Shown one piece after another: positions 8,066-16,402 of a DNA stretch of 64,000 nucleotides (position 1 is its first letter; each line of letters begins with the position of its first letter). The translations under genes and the position numbers were made by a program. The notes under the pieces were generated by a model. The model made no database searches, had not been told where the DNA came from, and saw only the letters and a list, made by a program, of their open reading frames with translations. Origin of the DNA: Chryseobacterium indologenes (lineage in GTDB: Bacteria; Bacteroidota; Bacteroidia; Flavobacteriales; Weeksellaceae). The stretch lies in contig NZ_CP074372.1 in the NCBI RefSeq assembly GCF_018362995.1, positions 4,898,001 to 4,962,000 on the forward strand. Direction: 5' to 3'.

Positions 8066-9064
8066 ATGAACAATAACCGAAGAAGTTTTATTAAAAAACT
8101 GGGAATTGCAACAGCAGCACTTGCCTTAAACCCATTAGATTTAATGGCTGCTGAATTACCCGAACCCACTGCTAAAGCTGTCAACAAACCGATTGTCCTT
8201 TCTACCTGGAATTTCGGATTAAAAGCTAATGAAGAAGCATGGACAATCCTTGGAAAAGGAGGAAAAGCTTTGGATGCGGTTGAAAAAGGAGTTCGCCTTG
8301 TAGAATTAGATCCCAAAGAAAGAAGTGTAGGATATGGAGGCCGTCCGGACAGAGATGGAAGAGTAACGCTGGATGCCTGTATCATGGATGAAAATTATAA
8401 TATTGGTTCGGTAGCATGTCTGGAGCATGTGAAAAACCCTATTTCTGTTGCCAGAGCAGTAATGGAAAAAACACCTCACGTCATGCTGGTAGGAGATGGT
8501 GCATTGCAGTTTGCCCTTTCACAGGGATTTAAAAAAGAAAATCTTCTTACTCCGGAATCCGAAAAAGAATGGAAAGAATGGTTAAAAACCAGCCAGTATA
8601 AACCCATTGCCAATATTGAAAACCACGATACCATTGGAATGATCGCATTGGATGCTCAGGGAAACCTTTCAGGCGCATGTACAACCAGCGGAATGGCCTT
8701 TAAAATGCACGGCAGAGTAGGAGATTCCCCGATTATCGGAGCAGGTCTGTTTGTAGATAATGAAGTAGGAGCAGCTACAGCAACAGGCCATGGTGAAGAA
8801 GTCATAAGAACGGTAGGAACCCATCTTGTGGTGGAACTGATGAGACAAGGCAGAAACCCGCAGGAAGCGTGCAAAGAAGCAGTGGAAAGAATTGTGAAAA
8901 TCAATCAGAGAAGAAACAAAAATCTGAAAGATATTCAGGTAGGTTTTATCGCGATCAATAAACAGGGAGAATATGGTTCTTACTGTATTCAGGACGGGTT
9001 CAATTTTGCCGTGTATGATCAGAAGGGTAACCGCCTTGAAACTCCTGAATTTGCTTTGAAATAA
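8066..9064 (+). CDS. N4-(beta-N-acetylglucosaminyl)-L-asparaginase (glycosylasparaginase)
   Basis: This 332-residue Ntn-hydrolase cleaves the GlcNAc-Asn bond that remains after N-glycoproteins are degraded. It closely resembles the well-studied enzyme of Elizabethkingia (Flavobacterium) meningoseptica. The precursor autoprocesses at His-Asp-Thr (H187-D188-T189), making Thr189 the N-terminal nucleophile of the beta subunit; this HDT is present, as are GYGGRPDRDG and ATGHGEEVIR. The N-terminus NRRSFIKKLG followed by a hydrophobic stretch is a Tat signal, so it is exported folded. A beta-mannosidase gene lies downstream, consistent with N-glycan use. Confidence 0.95.
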   Translation: MNNNRRSFIKKLGIATAALALNPLDLMAAELPEPTAKAVNKPIVLSTWNFGLKANEEAWTILGKGGKALDAVEKGVRLVELDPKERSVGYGGRPDRDGRVTLDACIMDENYNIGSVACLEHVKNPISVARAVMEKTPHVMLVGDGALQFALSQGFKKENLLTPESEKEWKEWLKTSQYKPIANIENHDTIGMIALDAQGNLSGACTTSGMAFKMHGRVGDSPIIGAGLFVDNEVGAATATGHGEEVIRTVGTHLVVELMRQGRNPQEACKEAVERIVKINQRRNKNLKDIQVGFIAINKQGEYGSYCIQDGFNFAVYDQKGNRLETPEFALK

Positions 9065-9142
9065 TTCAAATTAAAAAAGAATAAGCTTTGCTTGTTCTTA
9101 ATAAAATATAGCCATGCAAGGGCTTTAGCCAAAACTTAAAAT

Positions 9143-9697
9143 ATGAAAAGAACAATTATCGCTTCCTTATTTCTCATTATCGCATGCAAGGAAGGAAAGA
9201 AGGAGATTAAAACAGATGTCAAACCGCAGCAGACTGAAGAGAAAGTAGTTTTAAATAATGAATCCAATGAATCAGAAGATGCTGAAAAATGGTTGGAGAA
9301 GAGCATTGTAGATTATTTTAAAGCTGATATCGGAAGTGAAGAAAATAATATGCAGAAGATCACAACCAAAGACTATTTCGAGTATAAAACAGATGCAACG
9401 AATGTAGATATGGATGTAGAGGGAAGTCTGACTGAAAAAGAATTTCAGGATAAATGGAAATCGAAATTTGATACCAATAAAGCAGGAATTGGAGTGGGTT
9501 TCCTGATTACAGCACAGGACTGGGATAAAATTGAAGTCGGGAGCTGTGATTTAAAATCTACCTCAAAGGATGAATATATCTTTAATGTAATGTTGACTGA
9601 TAATAGTTTTAAAGCCCAATATCCGGCAGTAATAAAAGTAGTAAAACAAAACGGTTCCTTTTTGATTGCAGATGTATTGCAGGACGAACCAAAGTAA
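9143..9697 (+). CDS. Putative lipoprotein of unknown function
   Basis: A 184-residue protein with a short lipoprotein signal (MKRTIIASLFLIIAC, Cys15), a Lys/Glu-rich linker to about residue 45, then a compact alpha/beta domain with ESEDAEKWLEKSIVDYF at the start and FLITAQDWDKIEVGSCDL near 120. The general look is of an NTF2-like periplasmic domain, but I do not recognise the family. It sits between the glycosylasparaginase (78 nt gap) and cutC (19 nt gap) on the same strand, so it is probably co-transcribed. Confidence 0.75.
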   Translation: MKRTIIASLFLIIACKEGKKEIKTDVKPQQTEEKVVLNNESNESEDAEKWLEKSIVDYFKADIGSEENNMQKITTKDYFEYKTDATNVDMDVEGSLTEKEFQDKWKSKFDTNKAGIGVGFLITAQDWDKIEVGSCDLKSTSKDEYIFNVMLTDNSFKAQYPAVIKVVKQNGSFLIADVLQDEPK

Positions 9698-9716
9698 AAT
9701 TAAACAGATACATACA

Positions 9717-10379
9717 ATGTCAAAAATAGAAATAGCGTGTTTTAATCCTGAATCAGCAATGATTGCTTTTGAAAACGGAGCAGACAGAATAGAATTATGT
9801 GACGGTCTCAGTGAAGGGGGAACTACTCCGGATTTTGAAACAATGAAAAAGCTTCGTGAAAAAATTAATATCCCGATTTTTGTGATGATCCGCCCAAGAG
9901 GAGGTGATTTTACCTATTCGGATTCAGAATTTGAACAGATGAAAAATGAGCTGGTTCATTTGAAATCTTTACAGGCAGACGGTTTTGTATTTGGTATTCT
10001 CAACGAAAATGATGAGGTTAATGTTGAACAGAATAAAACTTTAGTTGAACTGGCCGCACCGCTTCCGTGTACTTTCCACCGTGCCTTTGACCGTGCTGCA
10101 AACCTGGAAGAGTCATTAGAAAAAGCAATTGAATGTGGCTTTACAACCATTCTTACCTCCGGCCAGAAACCCAATGTATCAGAAGGAAAAGAAAATATTA
10201 AAAAACTGATTGAACTTTCCGATGGAAGAATAGAAATACTTGTTGGAGGCGGACTTCGTTCATCCAATATTGAAGAAATAAGAGCTGTTACCAATGCAGA
10301 GTACTTCCATTCCTCAGCCATTACGGATGGTGGTGCTTTTGCGAACCCGGCTGAAGTGGTTACGTTGAAGAGTAAGTAA
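9717..10379 (+). CDS. cutC: CutC family protein (copper homeostasis, TIM barrel)
   Basis: A 220-residue CutC: MSKIEIACFNPESAMIAFENGADRIELC-type N-terminus (shown in parts), the motif FVMIRPRGGDF, FHRAFDR and a C-terminal LVGGGLRSSNI. The frame is open upstream into the preceding gene, but homologues start at the ATG at 9717. CutC was first linked to copper tolerance in E. coli; its biochemical role is still debated. Here it lies in a glycan-degradation cluster, which gives no support for copper handling. Cytoplasmic; no signal peptide. Confidence 0.93.
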   Translation: MSKIEIACFNPESAMIAFENGADRIELCDGLSEGGTTPDFETMKKLREKINIPIFVMIRPRGGDFTYSDSEFEQMKNELVHLKSLQADGFVFGILNENDEVNVEQNKTLVELAAPLPCTFHRAFDRAANLEESLEKAIECGFTTILTSGQKPNVSEGKENIKKLIELSDGRIEILVGGGLRSSNIEEIRAVTNAEYFHSSAITDGGAFANPAEVVTLKSK

Positions 10380-10396
10380 TGCATTTATACACTCAG

Positions 10397-10466
10397 TTTG
10401 TCATTCCAGGCGCAGTAGGAATCTAATTCTTATGGTAGAGATTCCTTCGTACCTCGGAATGACAAA
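10397..10466. repeat. REP-like inverted repeat (GTCATTCC ... GGAATGAC)
   Basis: Outer arms TTTGTCATTCC and GGAATGACAAA enclose inner arms TAGGAATCT/AGATTCCT, forming one imperfect 70-bp stem. Related arms occur at 16172-16284, 42680-42762 and 48351-48417. It follows cutC and may end its transcript, but no T-run directly follows. Confidence 0.65.
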
Positions 10467-10503
10467 ATCACTGGTATGGTAACAATACAAAACAAATTTA
10501 TTG

Positions 10504-12969
10504 ATGAATAGAACGATCCTTTTTGCTTTCCTTTTTATGCAGAACATCCTTTATGCACAGTTTTTCCAAAGAAATTTGTCTTCTGAGAACTGGCAGTTTA
10601 AAAATTCAAAAGATCAGAACTGGCTTCCTGCGAAAGTACCGGGAACCGTTCATTTGGATTTAATGGATAACAAGGTCATTCCTGATCCTTTTAAAGATGA
10701 AAATGAAAAGAAAGTACAATGGGTAGAAAATGAAGATTGGGATTATCAGACTCAATTTTCGGTTTCCTCTCAGGAATTGAAAAATGATAATATTGATTTA
10801 GTCTTTAATGGCTTGGATACATTTTCTGAAATTTATCTTAATGGTAAGCTCTTAAAGAAAACAGATAATATGTTCAGGAAATGGAATATTCCTGTGAAAC
10901 AATTTCTGAAATCAGGTACTAATACATTGCAGATTAAGTTTCAATCTGCTGTTAATGCCGGAAAAGAACTGGCCAAAAAAGTTCCGTTTACCATGCCGGA
11001 ATCGCCAAGAAGTTTTGTGAGAAAAGCACAGTATCAGTTCGGATGGGACTGGGGACCAAGATTGGTTACTGCGGGAATCTGGAAAGATGTTACACTAGAA
11101 TTCTGGAATAATGCCAAAATTATTACCGTTAAAGATATTCAGAACAACTCTGAAAAAGCCTCTGATTTACATTTTGAAGTGGAAATTTATGCTCAAAATG
11201 CAGGAGACTACACCTTAGATCTTAATAAAATCCACCAAAAAATAGCTTTAAAAAAAGGGATTAATACAATATCAGTTCCTTATGACACAAAAGGGATGAA
11301 GCTTTGGCAGCCTAACGGGCGTGGTGAAGCTAATCTTTATGATTTTAAAATAAAACTTTCAAAAGACCTTAAAAATATTGATGTTAAAGATATCAGGATA
11401 GGATTAAGAACTGTAGAATTGGTTCAGGAAAAAGACGAAAAAGGAAAATCATTCTATTTTAAAGTGAATGGAAATCCGTTGTATATCAAAGGAACCAACT
11501 GGATTCCGGGAGACAGTTTTTCACCCAGAATGACCAAAGAAAAATATCATAAACTGATCAAAGATACCAAAGACGCCAATATGAATATGATCCGTATCTG
11601 GGGTGGTGGCATTTATGAAGATGATGAATTTTACAAAGCCTGCGATGAAAACGGAATTTTGGTATGGCAGGATTTTATGTTTGCAGGAAGTTTTTACCCT
11701 GCAGACGAAGCATTTTTAAACAATGTAAAAGAAGAAGTAAAGGATCAGGTCAGCAGACTTCAGAATCATCCATCTATTGCTTTGTGGTGTGGGAATAATG
11801 AAATTGATGAAGCTATTGTCAACTGGGGATATCAGAAACAGTTCAACTATTCAAAAAATGATTCACTGCAGGTTTGGAAAGACTATAAAAAGTTATTCCA
11901 TGATGTGATTCCCAATGCACTGGCAGAAAACCTGAAGTCTGATAAAAATATATATTGGCCGAGTTCTCCGTCTATCGGCTGGGGACATAAAGAAAGCCTT
12001 ACAGAAGGAGATTCTCACTATTGGGGTGTTTGGTGGGGAGAGCAGCCATTTGAGATTTACAACGAAAAAGTAGGACGTTTTATGTCTGAATATGGTTTTC
12101 AGGGAACACCAACTCTTGAAACTACCAAATCCATGTTTTCAGGAATCCCGGATTTAAATTTGCAAAATTCAACTATCAAAGCACATGAAAAGCATGCCCG
12201 AGGTTGGGATATTATTAATGAATATCTGAAACGTGATTATAAAATCCCGACCGATTTTGTTCAGTATAATTACGTTTCACAGCTGCTGCAGGCGAGAGGT
12301 ATGCAGATTGCCATTGAAGCTCACCGCCGTGCAAAACCTTACAATATGGGAACACTGTATTGGCAGCTCAACGACTGCTGGCCGGTAGTTTCATGGTCTT
12401 CCATTGATTATCTCGGAAACTGGAAAGCCTTCCATTATCAGGCAAAAAGAAGCTTTGAACCCGTTTTGGTATCAATAGCGGAAACCAATAAAAGCTATGA
12501 CGTTTATCTGATAAGTGACCTTATGAAAGAACTGAAAGTAGATACGAAGTTTGAACTCATTGATTTTAAAGGGAAAACACTTTGGAAAGCCAATCAGTCA
12601 GACGTTGTAAATGCTGATGTAAGCAAGAAAATCAGAAGTATAAATAAATCAGAATTAGCACAGTTTAATCTGTCTGAAGCCGTTTTAAAGATCAGCTTTG
12701 AAAAGGATGCAACATTTCAAAAACTATTCTTTTTTAATAAACCGAAAGACCTGAAACTTTCAAAACCAAATATCAAAATCAGAAAAATGTCACCAAGTGA
12801 AATTGAAATCTCAACAGATGTCCTTGCAAAAGATATTTATTTGATTGGAGATACTCATTTCAGCGATAATTTCTTTGATCTCCTACCGGGAACTTCAAAA
12901 AGAATAACACTCTCAAAACCTTTGGGAAATGTAGAATTGATGAGCCTTTGGGATGTGATGAAAGAGTAA
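10504..12969 (+). CDS. Glycoside hydrolase family 2 beta-mannosidase
   Basis: An 821-residue exported enzyme (signal MNRTILFAFLFMQNILYAQ) that removes terminal beta-1,4-mannose. Order: jelly-roll sugar-binding domain (about 25-190, with PRSFVRKAQYQFGWDWGPR typical of beta-mannosidases), immunoglobulin-like domain (about 200-310), (beta/alpha)8 barrel (about 310-640) and C-terminal beta domains. The acid/base Glu433 is in WCGNNEIDE and the nucleophile Glu529 in SEYGFQGTP. The ATG at 10504 is preferred over TTG at 10501. Together with the glycosylasparaginase upstream it can act on the core of N-glycans (Man-beta-GlcNAc2-Asn). Likely periplasmic. Confidence 0.95.
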   Translation: MNRTILFAFLFMQNILYAQFFQRNLSSENWQFKNSKDQNWLPAKVPGTVHLDLMDNKVIPDPFKDENEKKVQWVENEDWDYQTQFSVSSQELKNDNIDLVFNGLDTFSEIYLNGKLLKKTDNMFRKWNIPVKQFLKSGTNTLQIKFQSAVNAGKELAKKVPFTMPESPRSFVRKAQYQFGWDWGPRLVTAGIWKDVTLEFWNNAKIITVKDIQNNSEKASDLHFEVEIYAQNAGDYTLDLNKIHQKIALKKGINTISVPYDTKGMKLWQPNGRGEANLYDFKIKLSKDLKNIDVKDIRIGLRTVELVQEKDEKGKSFYFKVNGNPLYIKGTNWIPGDSFSPRMTKEKYHKLIKDTKDANMNMIRIWGGGIYEDDEFYKACDENGILVWQDFMFAGSFYPADEAFLNNVKEEVKDQVSRLQNHPSIALWCGNNEIDEAIVNWGYQKQFNYSKNDSLQVWKDYKKLFHDVIPNALAENLKSDKNIYWPSSPSIGWGHKESLTEGDSHYWGVWWGEQPFEIYNEKVGRFMSEYGFQGTPTLETTKSMFSGIPDLNLQNSTIKAHEKHARGWDIINEYLKRDYKIPTDFVQYNYVSQLLQARGMQIAIEAHRRAKPYNMGTLYWQLNDCWPVVSWSSIDYLGNWKAFHYQAKRSFEPVLVSIAETNKSYDVYLISDLMKELKVDTKFELIDFKGKTLWKANQSDVVNADVSKKIRSINKSELAQFNLSEAVLKISFEKDATFQKLFFFNKPKDLKLSKPNIKIRKMSPSEIEISTDVLAKDIYLIGDTHFSDNFFDLLPGTSKRITLSKPLGNVELMSLWDVMKE

Positions 12970-13014
12970 TGAAATTTATAAAGATGATATGGTTAACTTT
13001 TTATTCTGATAAAA

Positions 13015-13046
13015 TTTGATTAAATTACCAAAAAATGGTAACTTTG
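13015..13046 (+). promoter_or_regulatory. ParDE promoter with embedded palindromic operator
   Basis: A -33 TTTG (13015-13018) and an exact -7 TAACTTTG (13039-13046) are 20 nt apart, a near-ideal Bacteroidota promoter. A perfect 6-bp-arm palindrome TTACCA-N5-TGGTAA (13025-13041) fills the spacer and overlaps the -7 box, which is where an autorepressing ParD antitoxin would bind. Confidence 0.7.
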
Positions 13047-13073
13047 ATATGTTGAGTTTAAAATCAAAATCAT

Positions 13074-13319
13074 ATGGGACGTAATACATCAGTTTCTTTA
13101 GGTGATTATTTTGAAGATTTTGTAGATCATAAGATTGCTGAAGGACGGTATAAAAATGCAAGTGAAATGATCAGAGCTGGTTTAAGATTACTTGAAGAAG
13201 AAGAAAATAAAATTCAGATTCTTAAAAATGCTATTCAGGAAGGTATTGAAAGTGGAGTTGCTGCTGATTTTAATCCGGAAAAACATTTGGCATCATTAAA
13301 AGCTAAGATAAAAAGGTAA
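13074..13319 (+). CDS. ParD-like type II antitoxin
   Basis: An 81-residue protein with the ribbon-helix-helix N-terminus of the ParD/CC2985 family (NTSVSLGDYFEDFVDHKIAEG, then NASEMIRAGLRLLEEEE), and a charged C-terminal tail that would wrap the toxin. It would bind the palindrome in its own promoter and neutralise the downstream ParE. Its stop codon overlaps the toxin start by one base (TAATG), giving translational coupling. The pair sits alone between beta-mannosidase and an ene-reductase gene. Confidence 0.92.
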   Translation: MGRNTSVSLGDYFEDFVDHKIAEGRYKNASEMIRAGLRLLEEEENKIQILKNAIQEGIESGVAADFNPEKHLASLKAKIKR

Positions 13320-13618
13320 TGGCTCAATATACTTTTACCAATAAAGCTGTTGAAGATATTACTAAAATTTATGAATATACTTTGGAATTTTGGTCAGAAT
13401 TTCAAGCAGATAAATATTATGAAGAACTCATTTATTTTTGTCAGATGCTAGCAGAGCATCCTAAGATTGGAAAATCTTATCCTGAGCTTGAATATGATAT
13501 TTTTGGCTTTTTATCAAATAAGCATATTATATTTTACAGAATTATTGGAATAAAAGAAATAGAGATTGTTAGAATTCTTGGTGCTGAAGTAGATTTGAAA
13601 AACAGGATGAAAGATTAA
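13319..13618 (+). CDS. ParE-like type II toxin (RelE/ParE superfamily)
   Basis: A 99-residue protein of the RelE/ParE fold: helical hairpin TNKAVEDITKIYEYTLEFWSE, then HPKIGKSYPELEYDIFGFLSNKHIIFYRI and the closing strand EIVRILGAEVDLKNRM. Family members of this kind poison DNA gyrase or, less often, cleave mRNA; which applies cannot be told from sequence. It is complete and shows no frameshift, so the system is probably functional. A hairpin with a T-run follows at 13650. Confidence 0.9.
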   Translation: MAQYTFTNKAVEDITKIYEYTLEFWSEFQADKYYEELIYFCQMLAEHPKIGKSYPELEYDIFGFLSNKHIIFYRIIGIKEIEIVRILGAEVDLKNRMKD

Positions 13619-13649
13619 GCTATTGATAATTATAAAAATTATGAACAAG

Positions 13650-13675
13650 AAGAGCTATCCATTACGATAGCTCTT
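13650..13675. terminator. Terminator after parDE
   Basis: AAGAGCTAT and ATAGCTCTT pair across an 8-nt loop, followed by TTTTT. It can serve parE on the plus strand and is also just beyond the 3' end of the ene-reductase on the minus strand. Confidence 0.75.
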
Positions 13676-13710
13676 TTTGATAGTATAGTGAAATTTAAAC
13701 AATAATTATG

Positions 13711-14820
13711 TTAGTTTGATTGTTGTTTATTGTATACTTCCCAGTCCAGATACCCTTCCATGGTAAGTCCGTAGTGAAGTTCTCTTTTTGGAGGAGTGAG
13801 CTCCCAGTTGTTTTCAAGTCTTTCCACGAGATCAGGGTTGGAAATAAAAGCTTCCCCGAACGCTGCAATATCAATTAACCCTTCATTAATCAATTTTTCA
13901 GATTTCTCTCTGTCCATGCCTCCTGCAAGAATAATCACTCCATCATACCAGCTTCTGAAACGTTTCATAAAATCTTCCGGTAAAGCAAAACTCCCTCTCG
14001 ATTTCTGGTCCATAATATGAACGTAAACAATATTTCTCTTGGAAAGTTCTTTCGCCAAATACTCATAAGTAGCTTCTATCTCATCGTAATAAGGCATTTC
14101 GTACAATCCGCCATAAGGAGTTAAACGGATAGCTACCTTATCAGCGCCGATCGCTGCAATCGCAGAATCCACAATCTCCAGTAAAAAACGAGAACGATTT
14201 TCTATACTTCCGCCATATTCATCATTACGGGTATTCACAAACGGGTTCAGGAACTGTTCAATAAGATATCCGTTGGCTCCATGAAGTTCAATTCCATCAA
14301 AACCAGCTCTTATAGCATTTACCGCCGCTAAAGTAAAATCCTGAACAATCTGTTTTACTTCATCAGTAGCCAATGCACGTGGTTTGGAATTAATGACAAA
14401 ACCTTCTTTTCCGTTTTCATCATATCCCCATGCATGCGTTTCACCTGCCTGAATATCAGAAGAAGAAACAGGAGCTTGCCCGTCCGGTTGGATCGTTACA
14501 TGAGAAACACGTCCCACATGCCATAATTGAGTGAAAATTTTGCTTCCTTTCTGATGTACAGCATCAGTCACGAGTTTCCAGCCTTCTACCTGTTCGTCAG
14601 TATATAATCCCGGAATATGAAGGACTCCTTTTGAAGTAGGAGAGATTGCAGTACCTTCTGTAATGATCAGTCCTGTACCGGTACGTTGTGCGTAATATTC
14701 AGCATTGAAACCTTTCGGAATTCCATCTTCATTTCTGGCTCTGGTCATTGGAGCCATGGCAATTCTGTTTTTAAGGTCTAAGGAACCTATACTTGCTTCT
14801 TTGAAAATATTAATATTCAT
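13711..14820 (-). CDS. Old Yellow Enzyme family alkene reductase
   Basis: A 369-residue FMN TIM-barrel enzyme reducing activated C=C bonds (enones, nitroalkenes, maleimides) with NAD(P)H. Visible features: NRIAMAPMTRAR at the start, FTQLWHVGR, the substrate-binding HGANGYLIEQFLNPFVN (His and Asn of the HxxN pair), NRSRFLLEI and the FMN-phosphate loop ILAGGMDRE. It is NemA-like. It is monocistronic, read toward parDE. The 5' spacer shows no obvious repressor gene such as nemR beside it. Confidence 0.93.
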   Translation of the reverse strand: MNINIFKEASIGSLDLKNRIAMAPMTRARNEDGIPKGFNAEYYAQRTGTGLIITEGTAISPTSKGVLHIPGLYTDEQVEGWKLVTDAVHQKGSKIFTQLWHVGRVSHVTIQPDGQAPVSSSDIQAGETHAWGYDENGKEGFVINSKPRALATDEVKQIVQDFTLAAVNAIRAGFDGIELHGANGYLIEQFLNPFVNTRNDEYGGSIENRSRFLLEIVDSAIAAIGADKVAIRLTPYGGLYEMPYYDEIEATYEYLAKELSKRNIVYVHIMDQKSRGSFALPEDFMKRFRSWYDGVIILAGGMDREKSEKLINEGLIDIAAFGEAFISNPDLVERLENNWELTPPKRELHYGLTMEGYLDWEVYNKQQSN

Positions 14821-15203
14821 TGTTTAAAATTTTAATTATTAAAAAAATGAGATGATTGGTCTTATTTTATTATTTTACAAATGTGTTTCTAAAAGATATT
14901 TTCACTGATTTATTTTCAGTTAGTATTTTATCTCTTATCAACAGTACAAATTTCCGCCAGAATTTATTATTATAAAAATTATTTAAAATATAGTTATTTA
15001 TTATAAAAATAATATCTTGGAATTTAAAATGAGGTTGATGAGGAGAACAGATTTGTTTGTTGAATTGGTGAAAAAGAAATCCATTAAGACTTTGTAATAA
15101 TCAGGAATAGTATTCTGTATCGGAATTGTACTCAAAAAAATATAAATTTTACCCTTCCAACTCAAAAATCAGCCGTAAATTTGCATCATATTTCTTTACA
15201 GTT
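14821..15203. other. Divergent intergenic region, 383 bp
   Basis: This AT-rich spacer separates the minus-strand ene-reductase from the plus-strand AEC transporter. Apart from the transporter's -7 box at 15176-15183 I see no gene, tRNA or strong hairpin. A frame open from 15126 runs into the transporter but lies upstream of the promoter and is unlikely to be translated. Confidence 0.6.
15176..15183 (+). promoter_or_regulatory. -7 box of the AEC transporter promoter
   Basis: TAAATTTG matches TAnnTTTG exactly. It places transcription start near 15190, which supports ATG 15204 over the longer frame opening at 15126. Confidence 0.6.
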
Positions 15204-16112
15204 ATGGTAAATTTTGTTCTCATTGCAGTGTGCATTATTGCAGGAATGATATTTAAAGCAACAAAATCTATCCACCCCGATGCTCACAAGGGTATCAATA
15301 CCTGGATTCTTTATCTTGCTCTTCCGGCAGTTTCGTTTAAATATCTGCCTAAAGTAAAATGGACAACAGAAATGCTGTTTCCGATAGCAGCCACATTTTT
15401 AATTTCTGTGTTCTGCTTCTTCTTTATGATGTTTTATAGCAAGAGCAGGGGATATTCAAGGCGTTCCAGAAGTACCTTAGAACTGGCAAGCGGTTACAGT
15501 AATACATCATTCATAGGATTCCCATTGATCAGTGCTTTTTATGGCGAAGGGCTTCTGAGTATTGCCATTATTTGTGATCAAACGATGTTCTTTGCCCTTT
15601 CTACTCTTGGAATTATTGCTGCTGTAAAAGGAGGAAGCAGATCAGGAAAAGTAAGTGCAGTATTCATTTTAAAAAGACTCATTACATTTCCTCCATTAAT
15701 AGGTTGTATTTCCGCCCTGATATTGTCGCGGTTTATTGATTTTACCGTTGCAGAACCGTTTTTTGATAAGCTTGCAGCTACCGTAAGTCCATTAGCTTTG
15801 TTTTCAGTTGGACTGCAGCTGAAATTTAACGGATGGAAAAAACTGATTCCGCAGATGTCAATGTCAATGCTTTACAAGCTTATTCTGGCACCGGCAATTG
15901 TTTTGGGAATGGCTTTATTACTGGGAATAAAAGGAGATGTGGCTAAAATTACCGTATTTGAAGCGGCGATGCCTACATTGGTTACCTCCAGTATCATCGC
16001 AGAACAGTTCAGACTTAATACAAAACTGACCAATCTTATCATCGGAGTCAGTATCATTGTAGGATTTTTTACCTCCGCATTTTGGTATGAGATGACCCAA
16101 TTACTGTTTTAA
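15204..16112 (+). CDS. AEC family transporter (auxin efflux carrier-like)
   Basis: A 302-residue membrane protein with about ten hydrophobic segments in two five-helix halves. The family's features are present: LPAVSFKYLP in helix 2, SGYSNTSFIGFPL in helix 4 and FEAAMPTLVTSSIIAEQF near helix 9. Bacterial members move malate, malonate or other organic acids; the substrate here is unknown. A promoter box at 15176 and the start MVNFVLIAVCIIAGM support this N-terminus. Stands alone, with a REP-like repeat following. Confidence 0.9.
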   Translation: MVNFVLIAVCIIAGMIFKATKSIHPDAHKGINTWILYLALPAVSFKYLPKVKWTTEMLFPIAATFLISVFCFFFMMFYSKSRGYSRRSRSTLELASGYSNTSFIGFPLISAFYGEGLLSIAIICDQTMFFALSTLGIIAAVKGGSRSGKVSAVFILKRLITFPPLIGCISALILSRFIDFTVAEPFFDKLAATVSPLALFSVGLQLKFNGWKKLIPQMSMSMLYKLILAPAIVLGMALLLGIKGDVAKITVFEAAMPTLVTSSIIAEQFRLNTKLTNLIIGVSIIVGFFTSAFWYEMTQLLF

Positions 16113-16171
16113 CCATTTATAGATTCATTCTTAGAGACTTTCTGAATTGTACTGTTCTTTTATCCGCACAC

Positions 16172-16284
16172 TTTGTCATTCCGTAGGAATCCAGCCTGTC
16201 ATATCATTGTTTTTGATCAATAAATTAATACAGTTTTAGATTTTATAATACTTGATTGTTTAGATTCCTACGGAATAGACAAAA
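16172..16284. repeat. REP-like inverted repeat with GTCATTCCGTAGGAATC arms
   Basis: Arm 1 (about 16172-16191) and arm 2 (about 16263-16284) are inverted copies: the 13-mer ATTCCGTAGGAAT at 16178-16190 is exactly inverted at 16264-16276, with TTTGTC/GACAAA outside it. The loop of about 70 nt is AT-rich. The same arms, in the opposite order, form the element at 48351-48417. Confidence 0.75.
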
Positions 16285-16402
16285 GAGGAAGTAAAAACAT
16301 ACAACAGATTTAGTTTCCAATTCTGTTAAAGATTATGAGAGAGTTTTTGTAAAGTTGCAGTTCTCTGAAGAAAAATCTAATTTTACACTTTAAATATTTC
16401 CC

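Noticed and set aside
12976..13161. 61-codon minus-strand frame overlapping the parDE promoter
   Set aside because: It covers the promoter, operator and the start of parD, which explain the sequence better.
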